Positions 1 through 8,117 of a stretch of DNA of 64,000 bases are shown here, piece by piece. Both the position numbers and the translations under genes were made by a program. The notes below the pieces were generated by a model, which did no database searches, was not told where the DNA came from, and saw only the letters and a program-made list of their open reading frames with translations. How positions within the stretch are numbered: the first letter of the stretch is position 1; each line of letters begins with the position of its first letter. This stretch comes from DASQFQ01 sp963811595. Lineage in GTDB: Bacteria; Actinomycetota; Thermoleophilia; Solirubrobacterales; Solirubrobacteraceae. The DNA lies in NCBI GenBank assembly GCA_963811595.1, contig CAWERW010000008.1:124001-188000 (forward strand), in the 5' to 3' direction.

Positions 1-449
<449 letters not shown>

Positions 450-487
450 TCCCTCACAGGGTAATGGCGGGGGCGGGTGGGGACGGG

Positions 488-610
488 TTAACGGCTGTGG
501 TGCGCGACCTGCGGCTGCGGCGAGCCCTCGTGGGCGTCGCTGACGGCAGCGGGGATGACGAGCAGCGTGACGCCGACTGCCAGCAGGATGCGGCGGATGT
601 TGCGGGACAT
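488..610 (-). CDS. Small secreted peptide, 40 residues, unknown function
   Basis: A short reading frame upstream of cysK on the same strand. The peptide starts MSRNIRRILLAVGVTLLVIP and ends in a His/Gln/Pro-rich tail. The first 26 residues form a classical signal peptide: basic n-region, hydrophobic core and an AVSDA-like cleavage site, leaving about 14 mature residues. A GGAAGG ribosome-binding site sits 9 bases before the ATG, which is the main support for its being real. I do not recognise a family. It could be a small exported peptide or a chance frame. Confidence 0.45.
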   Translation of the reverse strand: MSRNIRRILLAVGVTLLVIPAAVSDAHEGSPQPQVAHHSR

Positions 611-677
611 GGGAGATGGCCTTCCGTGGTTTGCCTGGAGCGTGCTTGCCCTCTTGGCATCGGCCGCTCGCGAAAGC

Positions 678-706
678 TTCCGACCCGGTGCAGACGGACG
701 TACGAT
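678..706 (+). promoter_or_regulatory. Candidate leaderless promoter of the VOC gene
   Basis: TTCCGA at 678-683 and TACGAT at 701-706 are separated by 17 bases. The TANNNT-type -10 ends 6 bases before the ATG at 713, so transcription would begin at or next to the start codon. The gene has no Shine-Dalgarno sequence, which fits a leaderless mRNA, a common arrangement in Actinobacteria. Confidence 0.4.
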
Positions 707-712
707 GCGGGC

Positions 713-1141
713 ATGGCTCGCGCCCGCCTGGTGGGGATCAACCACGTGGCGCTCGAGGTCGGCGATCTCGACGCCGCGCTGGACCTCTACGGGCGCCTGT
801 TCGACCTGCGGCTGCGCGGCCGCGTGCCGGGGATGGCGTTCGTCGACATGGGCGACCAGTTCCTCGCGCTGGCCGAGGGCTCGCGGCGCGGGCCGGACGG
901 CGAGCGCCACTTCGGGCTCGTGGTCGACGACCGCGACGCGGTGCGGGCCGCGCTCGTGGAGGCGGGGCTGCGGCCGCACGGCAACCTGCGCTTCACCGAC
1001 CCGTGGGGCAACGAGATCGAGGTCGTCGAGTACGGCGACATCCAGTTCACCAAGGACGAGCGCGTGCTGCGCGGGATGGGGCTGTCGCTGGAGAAGACCG
1101 AGGACGCGCGGGCGGAGCTGCGCGAGAAGGGGCTGCTCTGA
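713..1141 (+). CDS. VOC (glyoxalase/bleomycin-resistance fold) family protein
   Basis: A 142-residue single-domain vicinal-oxygen-chelate protein. It shows two half-modules: INHVALEVGDLDAALDLYGR near the N-terminus and a C-terminal half with FTDPWGNEIEVVEY, the DPxGNxxE pattern in which the glutamate usually binds metal. The true substrate cannot be read from sequence; relatives include glyoxalase I, dioxygenases and antibiotic-binding proteins. The start at 713 is set by the upstream TACGAT element and the beginning of the first beta strand. The next gene on the same strand begins 20 bases after the stop. Confidence 0.75.
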   Translation: MARARLVGINHVALEVGDLDAALDLYGRLFDLRLRGRVPGMAFVDMGDQFLALAEGSRRGPDGERHFGLVVDDRDAVRAALVEAGLRPHGNLRFTDPWGNEIEVVEYGDIQFTKDERVLRGMGLSLEKTEDARAELREKGLL

Positions 1142-1161
1142 GAGGTATCGTCGGCGAGCCG

Positions 1162-1560
1162 ATGCGCCGCCCCACCGCCACATTCATCGTCCTCGCGGCG
1201 CTGCTCGCGAGCGCCGCGAGCGCCGAGGCGAAGCAGCTCACGCGCTACGACGTCGGCGGCGGGATCGCCGGCCGCGCCGACCACCTCGTCGTCAGCTCCA
1301 CCGGCGCCGCCACCCAGACGGGGAGCAGCGGCGACAAGCGCTTCCAGCTGTCCCCCCGCTCGCTGCGCGCGCTCAAGCGCGACCTCCGCGACGCGCGCTT
1401 CTCCACCCTCAAGCGCCGCTACCGCCCGAGCCGGACCGTCTTCGACGGGATCGGCCAGAGCGTCCGCTACCGCCGCAAGACGGTCTCCGTCTCCAGCGGC
1501 GCCGAGTACCCGAAGCGCCTGGCCCGCGTGCTCGAGCGGCTCGCGCGGCTGATGCGCTAG
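1162..1560 (+). CDS. Secreted hypothetical protein, 132 residues
   Basis: The N-terminus (MRRPTATFIVLAALLASAAS, then AEAK) is a clear signal peptide, cleaved around residue 24. The mature part is basic with short beta-like segments (KRFQLSPRSLRALKRDLRDA, then YRPSRTVFDG and SVRYRRKTVSV), so it may be a small extracytoplasmic fold. There is no cysteine and no catalytic motif I recognise. Its TAG stop is interleaved with the stop of the convergent amino-acid permease in a shared CTAG. Confidence 0.6.
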   Translation: MRRPTATFIVLAALLASAASAEAKQLTRYDVGGGIAGRADHLVVSSTGAATQTGSSGDKRFQLSPRSLRALKRDLRDARFSTLKRRYRPSRTVFDGIGQSVRYRRKTVSVSSGAEYPKRLARVLERLARLMR

Positions 1561-2360
1561 CGGGTCAGCTCCGTCGCCAGCTGGTCCTCCAGCCCGGCGA
1601 CCCGCGCGGTCCCGGTGGCGGCGGTCCGCTTGCGCTCCCGGATCTCCAGCCGCCGCGACAGCCGCGAGAGCAGCAGGTTGACGATGATGAACAGGACGCC
1701 GAGGAAGATGAAGACCTGCAGCACCGGCGCCTGCACCCCGCCGAAGAAGTTGAAGCTGGTGAGGATGCGCCCGTGGCGGACCACCTCCTGGATGGCGATG
1801 ATGCTCACGAGCGTCGTGTCCTTGTTGAGCGTGATCAGCTGGGACACCGTCGCCGGCACCATGCGGCGCAGGCCCTGGGGCAGGATCACGAACCGCAGCG
1901 ACTGCCGGTAGGTCATTCCCAACGCCGCCGCCGCCTCGCCCTGGCCGCGATCGAGCGAGAGGATCCCCGCGCGCATGATCTCCGCGAGGACAGCCGAGTT
2001 GTAGAGGACGAGGCCGAGCAGCGCGGCGAGCACGCGCCCCGACTGCAGCGCCTCGGGGAACCACCCCGGCACGATGTCCTCGTAGGCCTCCCGCCACGGC
2101 GCCGGCAGCCCGAGGAACAGGTAGAGGATCAGGAAGATCAGCGGCAGGTTGCGGAAGACGTCGATCCACGCGCCGGCGAGCACGGACACGGGCTTGAGCT
2201 TCGACAGCCGCGCGAGCGCCAGCAGCAGCCCGAAGGCCAGCGAGAACGCCATCGCGATGACCGCGATCTCGAGGTTGACCAGGAAGCCCTCGAGGATGAA
2301 GCGGGCGTTGTTGCCCGTGACGAGCCACTCCCAGTTGTCGGGGTCGAAGAGGTAGCTCAT
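1557..2360 (-). CDS. Polar amino-acid ABC transporter permease (HisM/GluD type)
   Basis: A 267-residue inner-membrane permease of the His/Glu/Gln family. It has about five transmembrane helices and the EAA loop that docks to the ATPase (RGQGEAAAALGM, then VILPQGL). It is the last gene of the importer ATPase-binding protein-permease-permease. Its ATG overlaps the TGA of the preceding permease as ATGA. The C-terminal 25-30 residues are an extra hydrophilic tail. The substrate is probably glutamate, glutamine or aspartate, inferred from family and gene set rather than from binding residues. Confidence 0.88.
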   Translation of the reverse strand: MSYLFDPDNWEWLVTGNNARFILEGFLVNLEIAVIAMAFSLAFGLLLALARLSKLKPVSVLAGAWIDVFRNLPLIFLILYLFLGLPAPWREAYEDIVPGWFPEALQSGRVLAALLGLVLYNSAVLAEIMRAGILSLDRGQGEAAAALGMTYRQSLRFVILPQGLRRMVPATVSQLITLNKDTTLVSIIAIQEVVRHGRILTSFNFFGGVQAPVLQVFIFLGVLFIIVNLLLSRLSRRLEIRERKRTAATGTARVAGLEDQLATELTR

Positions 2361-3019
2361 CGCCGGATCGCGTACCTCGACTCGAGGACACGGATCAGCA
2401 GCGTCACCGTGCCGGTCAGGATCAGGTAGCCGACCGCGGCCCAGAAGAACGCCTCGTCGGTCGCGAACGTCCGCGACTGGATGACCCGCGCGGTCTTGAG
2501 CAGGTCCGGCAGCGCGAGCAGCGACACGCCGATGATCGCCGAGTTCTTGATCATCGCGATGACCAGCGAGCCCAGCGGCGAGATGACGGTCCGGAACGCC
2601 TGCGGGAGCACGATCCGGCGCATCGCCTCGGGATGGGTGAAGCCGAGCGACAGCGCGGCCTCGATCTGGCCGCGGCTGACCGAGAACACGCCCGAGCGCA
2701 GGACCTCGGCGACGTACGCGCTCGTGTAGACGCCGAGACTCACCGTGCCCGCGACCCAGGCGCTGACCGGCACGCCGGCGCGCCGCAGCCCGGCGAACGC
2801 GATGAACAGCAGGACGAGCAGCGGGATGTTGCGGAACACCTCGACGTAGATCCCGCCGAGCCGTTGCAGCCACGCGTTGGGCGCGACGCGCAGCGCCGCC
2901 ACCACGGTGCCGGCGCCCAGGGCGATCGCGAACGCGATCGCCACCAGGCGCACCGTCACCCACATCCCGGAGGCGAGCTCCCCGAGGTTGTCGCTCAGGA
3001 GCTCGAAGTAGGAGCTCAG
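2357..3019 (-). CDS. Polar amino-acid ABC transporter permease, probable CTG start
   Basis: Second permease of the importer, 220 residues from the proposed start, with the EAA loop SRGQIEAALSLGF followed by IVLPQAF. The family normally begins about 18 residues before the first helix with a segment like YFELLSDNLGELASG. The only codon placing the start there is a CTG at 3019. It overlaps the TGA of the upstream binding-protein gene as CTGA and has a GGAGG ribosome-binding site 7 bases upstream. No ATG, GTG or TTG exists nearby; the next ATG (MWVTVRL) falls inside helix 1. A start further upstream would place a non-family sequence inside the previous gene. Confidence 0.85.
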   Translation of the reverse strand: MSSYFELLSDNLGELASGMWVTVRLVAIAFAIALGAGTVVAALRVAPNAWLQRLGGIYVEVFRNIPLLVLLFIAFAGLRRAGVPVSAWVAGTVSLGVYTSAYVAEVLRSGVFSVSRGQIEAALSLGFTHPEAMRRIVLPQAFRTVISPLGSLVIAMIKNSAIIGVSLLALPDLLKTARVIQSRTFATDEAFFWAAVGYLILTGTVTLLIRVLESRYAIRR

Positions 3020-3912
3020 CTGGTTGCCTCCAGCGCCTCCTCGAGGGTCATGGTCGGCGGCTCCTCCGGCTCGTTCGTGTACTGGCTGACCCACTTCTCA
3101 TGGGTCTTCTTCCAGCGCCCGTCCGACTTGAACTCGTCGATCGTGCTGTCCACGAACTCCTTGAACTCGGTATCGCCGTCCTTCAGGCCCGCGCCGTAGG
3201 GCTCGGTCGTCAGGTCGTCGCCGACGAGCTTCAGCGTGTCGTCCTGGATGATCATCCCCGTGAGGATCACGTTGTCGGTGGAGACGGCGTCGACCGCGCC
3301 GTTCTGGATCAGCTCGAGGCACTCCGAGTAGGAATCGACGAGCTTCCGCTCGGCCTGCGGCGCCTGCTTCTTCAGGTTCTCCTCGTAGGTCGAGCCGAGC
3401 GCGGTGCAGACGCTCGTGCCCTTCTTGAGGTCCTCGACCCCGGTGATCTCCGAGTCCGGGCCGACCAGCACGCGGCCGCGCGCCACGAAGTACGGCTCGG
3501 AGAAGTCGATCTCCAGATCGCGCTCCTTGTTGATCGTCATCGTCGAGAGGATCAGGTCGGCCGTTCCGTTCTTGAGGAACGGGATCCGGTTGTCCGAGAT
3601 CGCCTCGATGAACTTCGCCTCGACGCCGAGCTTGTCGGCGATCGCCTGGCCGACGTCGATGTCGAAGCCCTCGATGTCGCCGCTCTGCGGGTTCTTGAAC
3701 CCGAACGGCGGGACGTCGTACTTCACGCCGATGGCGATCTCGCCCTTCTCCTGGATCTTGCCCATCGTCGTGTCGGCGGGGAACTTCTCGACCTGGGCGG
3801 CCTCCTCGCCGCCGCCGCCGGAGGGCTCCTCTTCGTCATCGCCACAGCCGGCGACGGCGAACAGCGCCGCGAGCGCGGTCAGGGCGAGCAGCCAGCGCAG
3901 TGGATTGATCAT
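3016..3912 (-). CDS. Amino-acid ABC transporter substrate-binding lipoprotein
   Basis: A 298-residue solute-binding protein of family 3 (periplasmic-binding type II, GluB/GlnH-like). The signal peptide ends in the lipobox FAVAGC, with the lipidated Cys at 23, followed by an acidic/Gly linker. Family landmarks are GVKYDVPPFGF, FDIDVGQAIADKLG, the ligand-contact stretch ISDNRIPFLKNGTADLI, and DFSEPYF. The acidic/aromatic contacts fit a polar or acidic amino acid. The ATG at 3912 follows GGGAGG. It sits between the ATPase and the permeases, so the operon encodes one complete importer. Confidence 0.9.
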   Translation of the reverse strand: MINPLRWLLALTALAALFAVAGCGDDEEEPSGGGGEEAAQVEKFPADTTMGKIQEKGEIAIGVKYDVPPFGFKNPQSGDIEGFDIDVGQAIADKLGVEAKFIEAISDNRIPFLKNGTADLILSTMTINKERDLEIDFSEPYFVARGRVLVGPDSEITGVEDLKKGTSVCTALGSTYEENLKKQAPQAERKLVDSYSECLELIQNGAVDAVSTDNVILTGMIIQDDTLKLVGDDLTTEPYGAGLKDGDTEFKEFVDSTIDEFKSDGRWKKTHEKWVSQYTNEPEEPPTMTLEEALEATS

Positions 3913-3924
3913 GGTCCTCCCTCG

Positions 3925-4680
3925 CTAGTGATGGATGATCTTGTCGACGAACTCGCGCGCGCGGTCGCTGCGCGCGGCTGAGAAGAACTCGGCGGGCGGC
4001 GCCTCCTCGACGATCCGGCCGTCGTCGATGAACACGATCCGGTCGCACACCTCGCGGGCGAAGCCCATCTCGTGCGTCACGACCGCCATGGTCATGCCGT
4101 CGCGCGCCAGGTCCCGCATCACGTCGAGGACCTCGCGGATCATCTCCGGGTCCAGGGCGGAGGTGGGCTCGTCGAACAGCATCAGCTTGGGGTCCATCGC
4201 GAGCGCGCGGGCGATCGCGACGCGCTGCTGCTGGCCGCCGGAGAGATCCGCGGGATGGGCGTCGGCCTTCTCGGCGATCCCGACCCGCTCGAGCAGCGTG
4301 CGAGCCCGCTCGACGGCCTCGTCCTTGGGCACGCCCTTGACCTCGACCGGCGCGATCGTGACGTTCTGGAGCACCGTCTTGTGCGGGAAGAGGTTGAACT
4401 GCTGGAAGACCATCCCGATCTCCTGCCGGATGCGCGAGAGCCCCTTCCCGGAGCGGTCCAGCGGGCGCCCGTCGAAGCGGATCTCGCCGCTGTCGATCTG
4501 CTCGAGGCCGTTGATGCAGCGCAGCATCGTGCTCTTGCCCGAGCCCGACGGCCCGGCGATCACGATCACCTCGCCGCGGCCCACCGTGAGGTCGACCTCG
4601 TCGAGCACGAGATTGTCGCCGAAGCTCTTGCGCACCCGCTCGAGCTCCACGACGTGCGTGGCCTGCCCCTCCTCCGCCAT
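3925..4680 (-). CDS. Amino-acid ABC transporter ATP-binding protein (GlnQ/GluA type)
   Basis: A 251-residue ATPase that powers the importer encoded downstream. It has Walker A GPSGSGKST at 43-51, Q-loop FQQFNLFPHKT, signature LSGGQQQR, Walker B LMLFDEPTSALD and the switch histidine in VVTHEMGFA. The NLFPH/EMGFA pattern is characteristic of polar amino-acid importers. The start MAEEGQATHV at 4680 gives the usual family length; a weak CAGGG lies just upstream. This is the first gene of the operon and is divergent from the DHFR-fold gene, with 83 bases between start codons. Confidence 0.9.
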   Translation of the reverse strand: MAEEGQATHVVELERVRKSFGDNLVLDEVDLTVGRGEVIVIAGPSGSGKSTMLRCINGLEQIDSGEIRFDGRPLDRSGKGLSRIRQEIGMVFQQFNLFPHKTVLQNVTIAPVEVKGVPKDEAVERARTLLERVGIAEKADAHPADLSGGQQQRVAIARALAMDPKLMLFDEPTSALDPEMIREVLDVMRDLARDGMTMAVVTHEMGFAREVCDRIVFIDDGRIVEEAPPAEFFSAARSDRAREFVDKIIHH

Positions 4681-4763
4681 TGCCCTGTTGGAGGCTACGG
4701 CATGTCGATTTCCGCCCGCCCCGTTCGACGCACCTGCATAGGCCAAGCGAAGAAGGAGCCACC

Positions 4764-5315
4764 GTGTCCGCAAGCGTTCTCTCCATGTCCATGTCGCTCG
4801 ACGGGTTCATCGCCGGGCCGAACGAACGGATCGACAACGGGCTCGGCGACGGCGGGCACCGCCTCCACGAGTGGGACTTCGAGGGCGGCCGGATCCGCGA
4901 GGAGTTCGACGCCACCGGCGCGCTCGTCTGCGGCCGCGGCACGATCGAGCCGGCGCGCGGCTGGGGCGGCGACCACCACGGCGGCGTCCCGATCTTCGTC
5001 CTCACCCGGCAGGAGCCCGGCACCGAGCCGGCCGAGTGGCCGCTGGTCACCTACGTGAACGACATCAGCACCGCGATGGCCCAGGCGAAGCAGGCCGCGG
5101 GCGACAGGAACGTGCTGGTCCACGGCGCAGGCACCGCACAGATGGCACTCGCGGCCGGCGTCCTCGACGAGCTCGAGATCCACCTCATCCCGGTGCTGCT
5201 CGGCCAGGGCCGCCGGCTGTTCGACCACCTCGGCCCCGACCACATCGAGCTCGAGCGCACCCGCGTCCTCGAGGACGACGGCGTCACCCACCTGCGCTAC
5301 CGGGTCCGGCGCTAG
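4764..5315 (+). CDS. Dihydrofolate-reductase-fold (RibD C-terminal) family protein
   Basis: A 183-residue protein that starts at GTG 4764 behind AAGGAG. It has the family opening MSMSLDGFIAGPN, the middle motif LVCGRGTIE and the NADPH-binding HGAGTAQMALAAGVLDEL, then HLIPVLLGQGRRLF. These are the landmarks of the large family of stand-alone RibD_C/DHFR-like proteins in Actinobacteria. They resemble reductases of riboflavin or folate synthesis but are usually of unknown substrate. It is not the housekeeping DHFR, because the pterin-site residues are not evident. It converges on the Rrf2 gene with a shared CTAG stop. Confidence 0.75.
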   Translation: MSASVLSMSMSLDGFIAGPNERIDNGLGDGGHRLHEWDFEGGRIREEFDATGALVCGRGTIEPARGWGGDHHGGVPIFVLTRQEPGTEPAEWPLVTYVNDISTAMAQAKQAAGDRNVLVHGAGTAQMALAAGVLDELEIHLIPVLLGQGRRLFDHLGPDHIELERTRVLEDDGVTHLRYRVRR

Positions 5316-5704
5316 ATGTAGTACATCGTCGCGCCCGCCTGGCGGTTCTCGCGCTCGACGACGTCGGCGATCGTGGAGGCGCTGAGGACCGCGCGGGTGG
5401 CCTCGGCGGCCTCGGCGAAGATCGAGTCCGCCCCCGCTCCGAGCTTGCCGTCGAGCAGCTCGACGATCTCGAGCACGGTGACCTCCGAGGGGTCGCGCTC
5501 GAAGGAGTAGCCGCCCTTCACTCCGCGCTGGGAGCGCAGCACGCCCGCGCGGCGCAAGGTGGCGAAGAGCTGCTCGAGGAACTGGACCGGGATGTCGCGG
5601 CGGCGGGCGAGCTCGCCGATCGGGACGGGGCCGTCGGCGCCGGAGCGGGCCAGCTCGGCGAGGGCTCGCAGGGCGTAGGGCGACTTGCTCGTGATCGAGA
5701 GCAT
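5312..5704 (-). CDS. Rrf2 family transcriptional regulator
   Basis: A 130-residue winged-helix regulator. It begins MLSITSKSPYALRALAELAR and has the typical helix-turn-helix region IGELARRRDIPVQFLEQLFA, then LRRAGVLRSQRGVKGGY and a dimerisation helix. It contains no cysteine, so it cannot hold the Cys-ligated Fe-S cluster of IscR or NsrR; a CymR-like or metabolite-sensing mode is likelier. A pair of inverted GATGGTTGAT sites in the upstream region suggests autoregulation. No obvious target operon adjoins it. Confidence 0.85.
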   Translation of the reverse strand: MLSITSKSPYALRALAELARSGADGPVPIGELARRRDIPVQFLEQLFATLRRAGVLRSQRGVKGGYSFERDPSEVTVLEIVELLDGKLGAGADSIFAEAAEATRAVLSASTIADVVERENRQAGATMYYI

Positions 5705-5719
5705 GCGCGGCCGATCCTA

Positions 5720-5794
5720 GATGGTTGATCCCGCGGCCACCGCGCCCGAATGTGACGCGTGCAGACGGGTGTGGGGGTCGTGGAATCAACCATC
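5720..5794. promoter_or_regulatory. Inverted pair of GATGGTTGAT[C/T]CC sites upstream of the Rrf2 gene
   Basis: GATGGTTGATCCC at 5720-5732 and its inverse GGAATCAACCATC at 5782-5794 match at 12 of 13 positions. They face each other across 49 bases, and the nearer copy lies 15 bases from the Rrf2 start codon. The remaining intergenic sequence is GC-rich and shows nothing else. The arrangement looks like two operator half-sites bound by a dimer or by two dimers, presumably of the adjacent regulator. Confidence 0.5.
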
Positions 5795-5818
5795 AGGGGA
5801 GCCGCCGGGCGGCTCGCG

Positions 5819-7276
5819 TCAGCGAACCACGCTGTTGATGCGCCACAGCGACTGCGCCGCCTCGAGGACCTCCGCCGGGCAGTTGCCCTTGGTGACCTCG
5901 GTGCGGCCCGGGACGATCTCGTCCTCGGTCCACTCGTGGTGCTCGGTCCGCTCGAGGTCGATGCGGGCGCGGCGCAGGTACTCGTAGATCACCTCGGCCT
6001 TCGCCTTGCGGCCGCGTGCCGACGCCACGCGCTTCTCGGCCGCCGGCGTCTTCTGCTCGGCGACGTCGGGGTCGGTCTCCCACATCTGGATGACGTGGTC
6101 CTCGAGCGCCTTGCCTTCGCCCTCGTTCGTGGTGTTGTCGAGGTTCTCGAAGTCGAGCGCGAGCAGCTCGACGTCCTTCGGATCCGACACGTTGCCGGTG
6201 ATGCAGCCGCCGTCGAGGCAGTGCTCGGCGGCCACGTGCATCGCCGCGTCGGCGCGGCGCTTGGACAACGCCTTGTTGCCCTCCTTCCACTTCGCGGAGG
6301 GGTCGCGCAGGCCCTCGGGCGATGTGAACGCCTGGACGTTCGTGACCTTGTAGCCGCTCGCCATCAGGCTCTCGAGCGCGTCGAGATCCGCCTTCGTCGT
6401 GAGCTTCGGGTTGATTTCGTCGCTCGCGTACTTGAAGTAGACGAACTTGTGCTCGGGGAACTTGTCGTCCCGGGTCTTCTTGACCGGCTTCTTCGTCGGC
6501 GCGATGTCGCGCTCGAGCTCGCATTCGTACTCGTAGGGGAAGTAGAGCTCGTCGAGCGGGCACTCCTCGGTCTTCGGCTTCTTCCCCGGCGTCCACTTGC
6601 CCTGGAGCGTGATGTTCCAGCCCCCGTCGCGGTCGGCCTCCCCGCCCAGGCTGCCCTCGAACGGGCCCTTCTCGACCTTGAGCTTGCCGCCGGCCGACTT
6701 GACGCCGTCCTTGTCGACCTTGATCGTCACCTCGCCCGAGATCTTCCAGTCGCCCGGGCGCTGGATGTCCCAGTCGATGAACGGCTCGATCTCGGCGCCC
6801 GCGATCGCGTCCCGCGCCTCGGCGGCGCCGCCGCCGTTCATGATCGACTTCCCGAGCTCGGTCAGGACGTCCTTGGCCGCGCCCTGGGGGTTGCCGCCGA
6901 TGCGAACCTCCCCGCGCGTGCCGCGGCACCAGCTGACCTTCATCCACACCTTGTCGGAGTCGGCGCCGACGCTGACGCCGGGCATCCCCTTCTTCTTGAC
7001 GATCGGCTTCGTGCTGTGCTTGCGCGTGACCTTCCAGCGCGTCCCGTCGCTCATCTGCACCGTGACGACGTCGCCCTTGGCCGAGGTCACCCCGACCGTC
7101 GGGGCCTTCGCCGGAGCCTGTGAAGTGCCCGCCGGCTGGCGCATGAGCGAGCGCGTCGCGCGGTTACCGGCCATGCGCTGGAGCGCGAGCACGGCGTCGG
7201 CGCCGCTCGCACTCGAGCCCCGCGCGGGCGCGCGGGGGAGGACAGTCGGGCCTGGCGCTCGGCTCAGCGTGCGCAC
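5819..7276 (-). CDS. LQR-GN motif protein with OmpA-like domain (candidate contractile-injection-system cargo)
   Basis: A 485-residue protein with a disordered N-terminus carrying VLALQRMAGNRA (LQRMAGN at 32-38). This is the LQRxxGN motif seen at the N-terminus of many proteins associated with extracellular contractile injection systems, often next to DUF4157. Residues about 55-260 are a beta-rich region without a recognised family. Residues about 277-352 (VYFKYASDEINP, then QAFTSPEG, then ALSKRRADAAMHVAAEH) match an OmpA/MotB-like domain. No signal peptide is present, which fits loading from the cytoplasm. The GTG at 7276 lies 6 bases after a good -10, so it is probably leaderless. No sheath, tube or baseplate gene is in the window. 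Confidence 0.6.
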   Translation of the reverse strand: MRTLSRAPGPTVLPRAPARGSSASGADAVLALQRMAGNRATRSLMRQPAGTSQAPAKAPTVGVTSAKGDVVTVQMSDGTRWKVTRKHSTKPIVKKKGMPGVSVGADSDKVWMKVSWCRGTRGEVRIGGNPQGAAKDVLTELGKSIMNGGGAAEARDAIAGAEIEPFIDWDIQRPGDWKISGEVTIKVDKDGVKSAGGKLKVEKGPFEGSLGGEADRDGGWNITLQGKWTPGKKPKTEECPLDELYFPYEYECELERDIAPTKKPVKKTRDDKFPEHKFVYFKYASDEINPKLTTKADLDALESLMASGYKVTNVQAFTSPEGLRDPSAKWKEGNKALSKRRADAAMHVAAEHCLDGGCITGNVSDPKDVELLALDFENLDNTTNEGEGKALEDHVIQMWETDPDVAEQKTPAAEKRVASARGRKAKAEVIYEYLRRARIDLERTEHHEWTEDEIVPGRTEVTKGNCPAEVLEAAQSLWRINSVVR

Positions 7277-7282
7277 CGGCCG

Positions 7283-7311
7283 AGCGTACGTTGCCGGCGC
7301 CCCGCCGACAA
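7283..7311 (-). promoter_or_regulatory. Leaderless promoter of the LQR-GN/OmpA gene
   Basis: On the minus strand TTGTCG (7306-7311) and TACGCT (7283-7288) are separated by exactly 17 bases. The -10 ends 6 bases before the GTG at 7276. There is no Shine-Dalgarno sequence, so the transcript probably starts at the initiation codon. Confidence 0.5.
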
Positions 7312-7360
7312 GGACCGTTCAGACGGCCATTCGGGCGAGCCTGCCAGCATCCACGGGCCG

Positions 7361-7747
7361 ATGCGGCGCCTCCTCCCTCCCCTGCTGCTGATGGGGCTGA
7401 TCTTCTTCCTCAGCGCCCAGCCCGACCTCAACTCGGGCTTCGGCGTCTGGGACACGATCGGGCGCAAGATCCTCCACGCGGCCACCTACGGGACGCTGTT
7501 CCTCCTCTGGTGGCGCGCGCTCGGCTGGCGGGACAACCCCCTCCCCGCCGTCGCGATCACGCTGCTCTACGCGGTCAGCGACGAGTTCCACCAGACCTTC
7601 GTCGAAGGCCGCCACGGCAGCCCGCTCGACGTCGCCATCGACGCCGCCGGCGTGATGATCGCCTACGGCCTCGCTACGCGAGGAACGCGCGCAGTACGGA
7701 GACCACGAGCCGGTGGTCCTCCTCCTGCGGAAGCCCGGAGACCGTGA
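7361..7747 (+). CDS. VanZ family membrane protein
   Basis: A 128-residue protein with three to four predicted membrane helices and the VanZ-type motifs FFLSAQPDL, then IGRKILHAATYGTLF, then YAVSDEFHQTFVEGR and DVAIDAAG. VanZ-like proteins are widespread. One member gives low-level teicoplanin resistance, but most have no known role, and resistance should not be inferred here. The 3' end overlaps the convergent UPF0303 gene by 74 bases, and the Arg/Pro-rich last 20 residues are poorly conserved in character. Confidence 0.8.
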   Translation: MRRLLPPLLLMGLIFFLSAQPDLNSGFGVWDTIGRKILHAATYGTLFLLWWRALGWRDNPLPAVAITLLYAVSDEFHQTFVEGRHGSPLDVAIDAAGVMIAYGLATRGTRAVRRPRAGGPPPAEARRP

Positions 7748-8117
7748 CCGTGCCGACCACGCCGACGCCGCGCACGATCACCGGGAACGCGCCGCCGTGG
7801 GCGGCGAACTCCGCCTCGTCGAGCAGGTAGTTGGCGTTGAACGCGCCGCCCTCGCTCACGTTCATGTAGTACGAGGAGTGGCCGAAGCGCCGCACGACGC
7901 GGTTCTTGCGCTCGATCCACGCGTCGTTGTCCGCCGCGCTGCCGGGCAGCCCGGCATGGAACAGGCACTGCTCGCCGCGCGAGATGTCGATCGCGACCGG
8001 CAGACCGCGAGCGGCCTCGACCAGCGCGCAGCCGAGCGCCCACGCGTCGTCGTTCGTGAAGGAGCTGAACTGCAGCTCCGCCTCCTGCGCGAGCAGCTCG
8101 TCGCTAGAGCCAGCCAC
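7674..8117 (-). CDS. UPF0303 / GlcG-HbpS family protein
   Basis: A 147-residue protein with the family landmarks LPVAIDISRGEQCLFHAGLPG, DNDAWIERKNRVV and the C-terminal GGAFPVIVRGVGVVGTVTVSG. UPF0303 members belong to the GlcG/HbpS fold; some relatives bind haem or cobalamin, but the role is mostly unknown. The GTG start at 8117 overlaps the end of the HDOD-LuxR gene by 14 bases, so the two are probably co-transcribed. Confidence 0.8.
   Translation of the reverse strand: MAGSSDELLAQEAELQFSSFTNDDAWALGCALVEAARGLPVAIDISRGEQCLFHAGLPGSAADNDAWIERKNRVVRRFGHSSYYMNVSEGGAFNANYLLDEAEFAAHGGAFPVIVRGVGVVGTVTVSGLPQEEDHRLVVSVLRAFLA

Noticed and set aside
7361..7747. Glycopeptide resistance from the VanZ homologue
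   Set aside because: No other van genes are present and most VanZ-family proteins are not resistance determinants.
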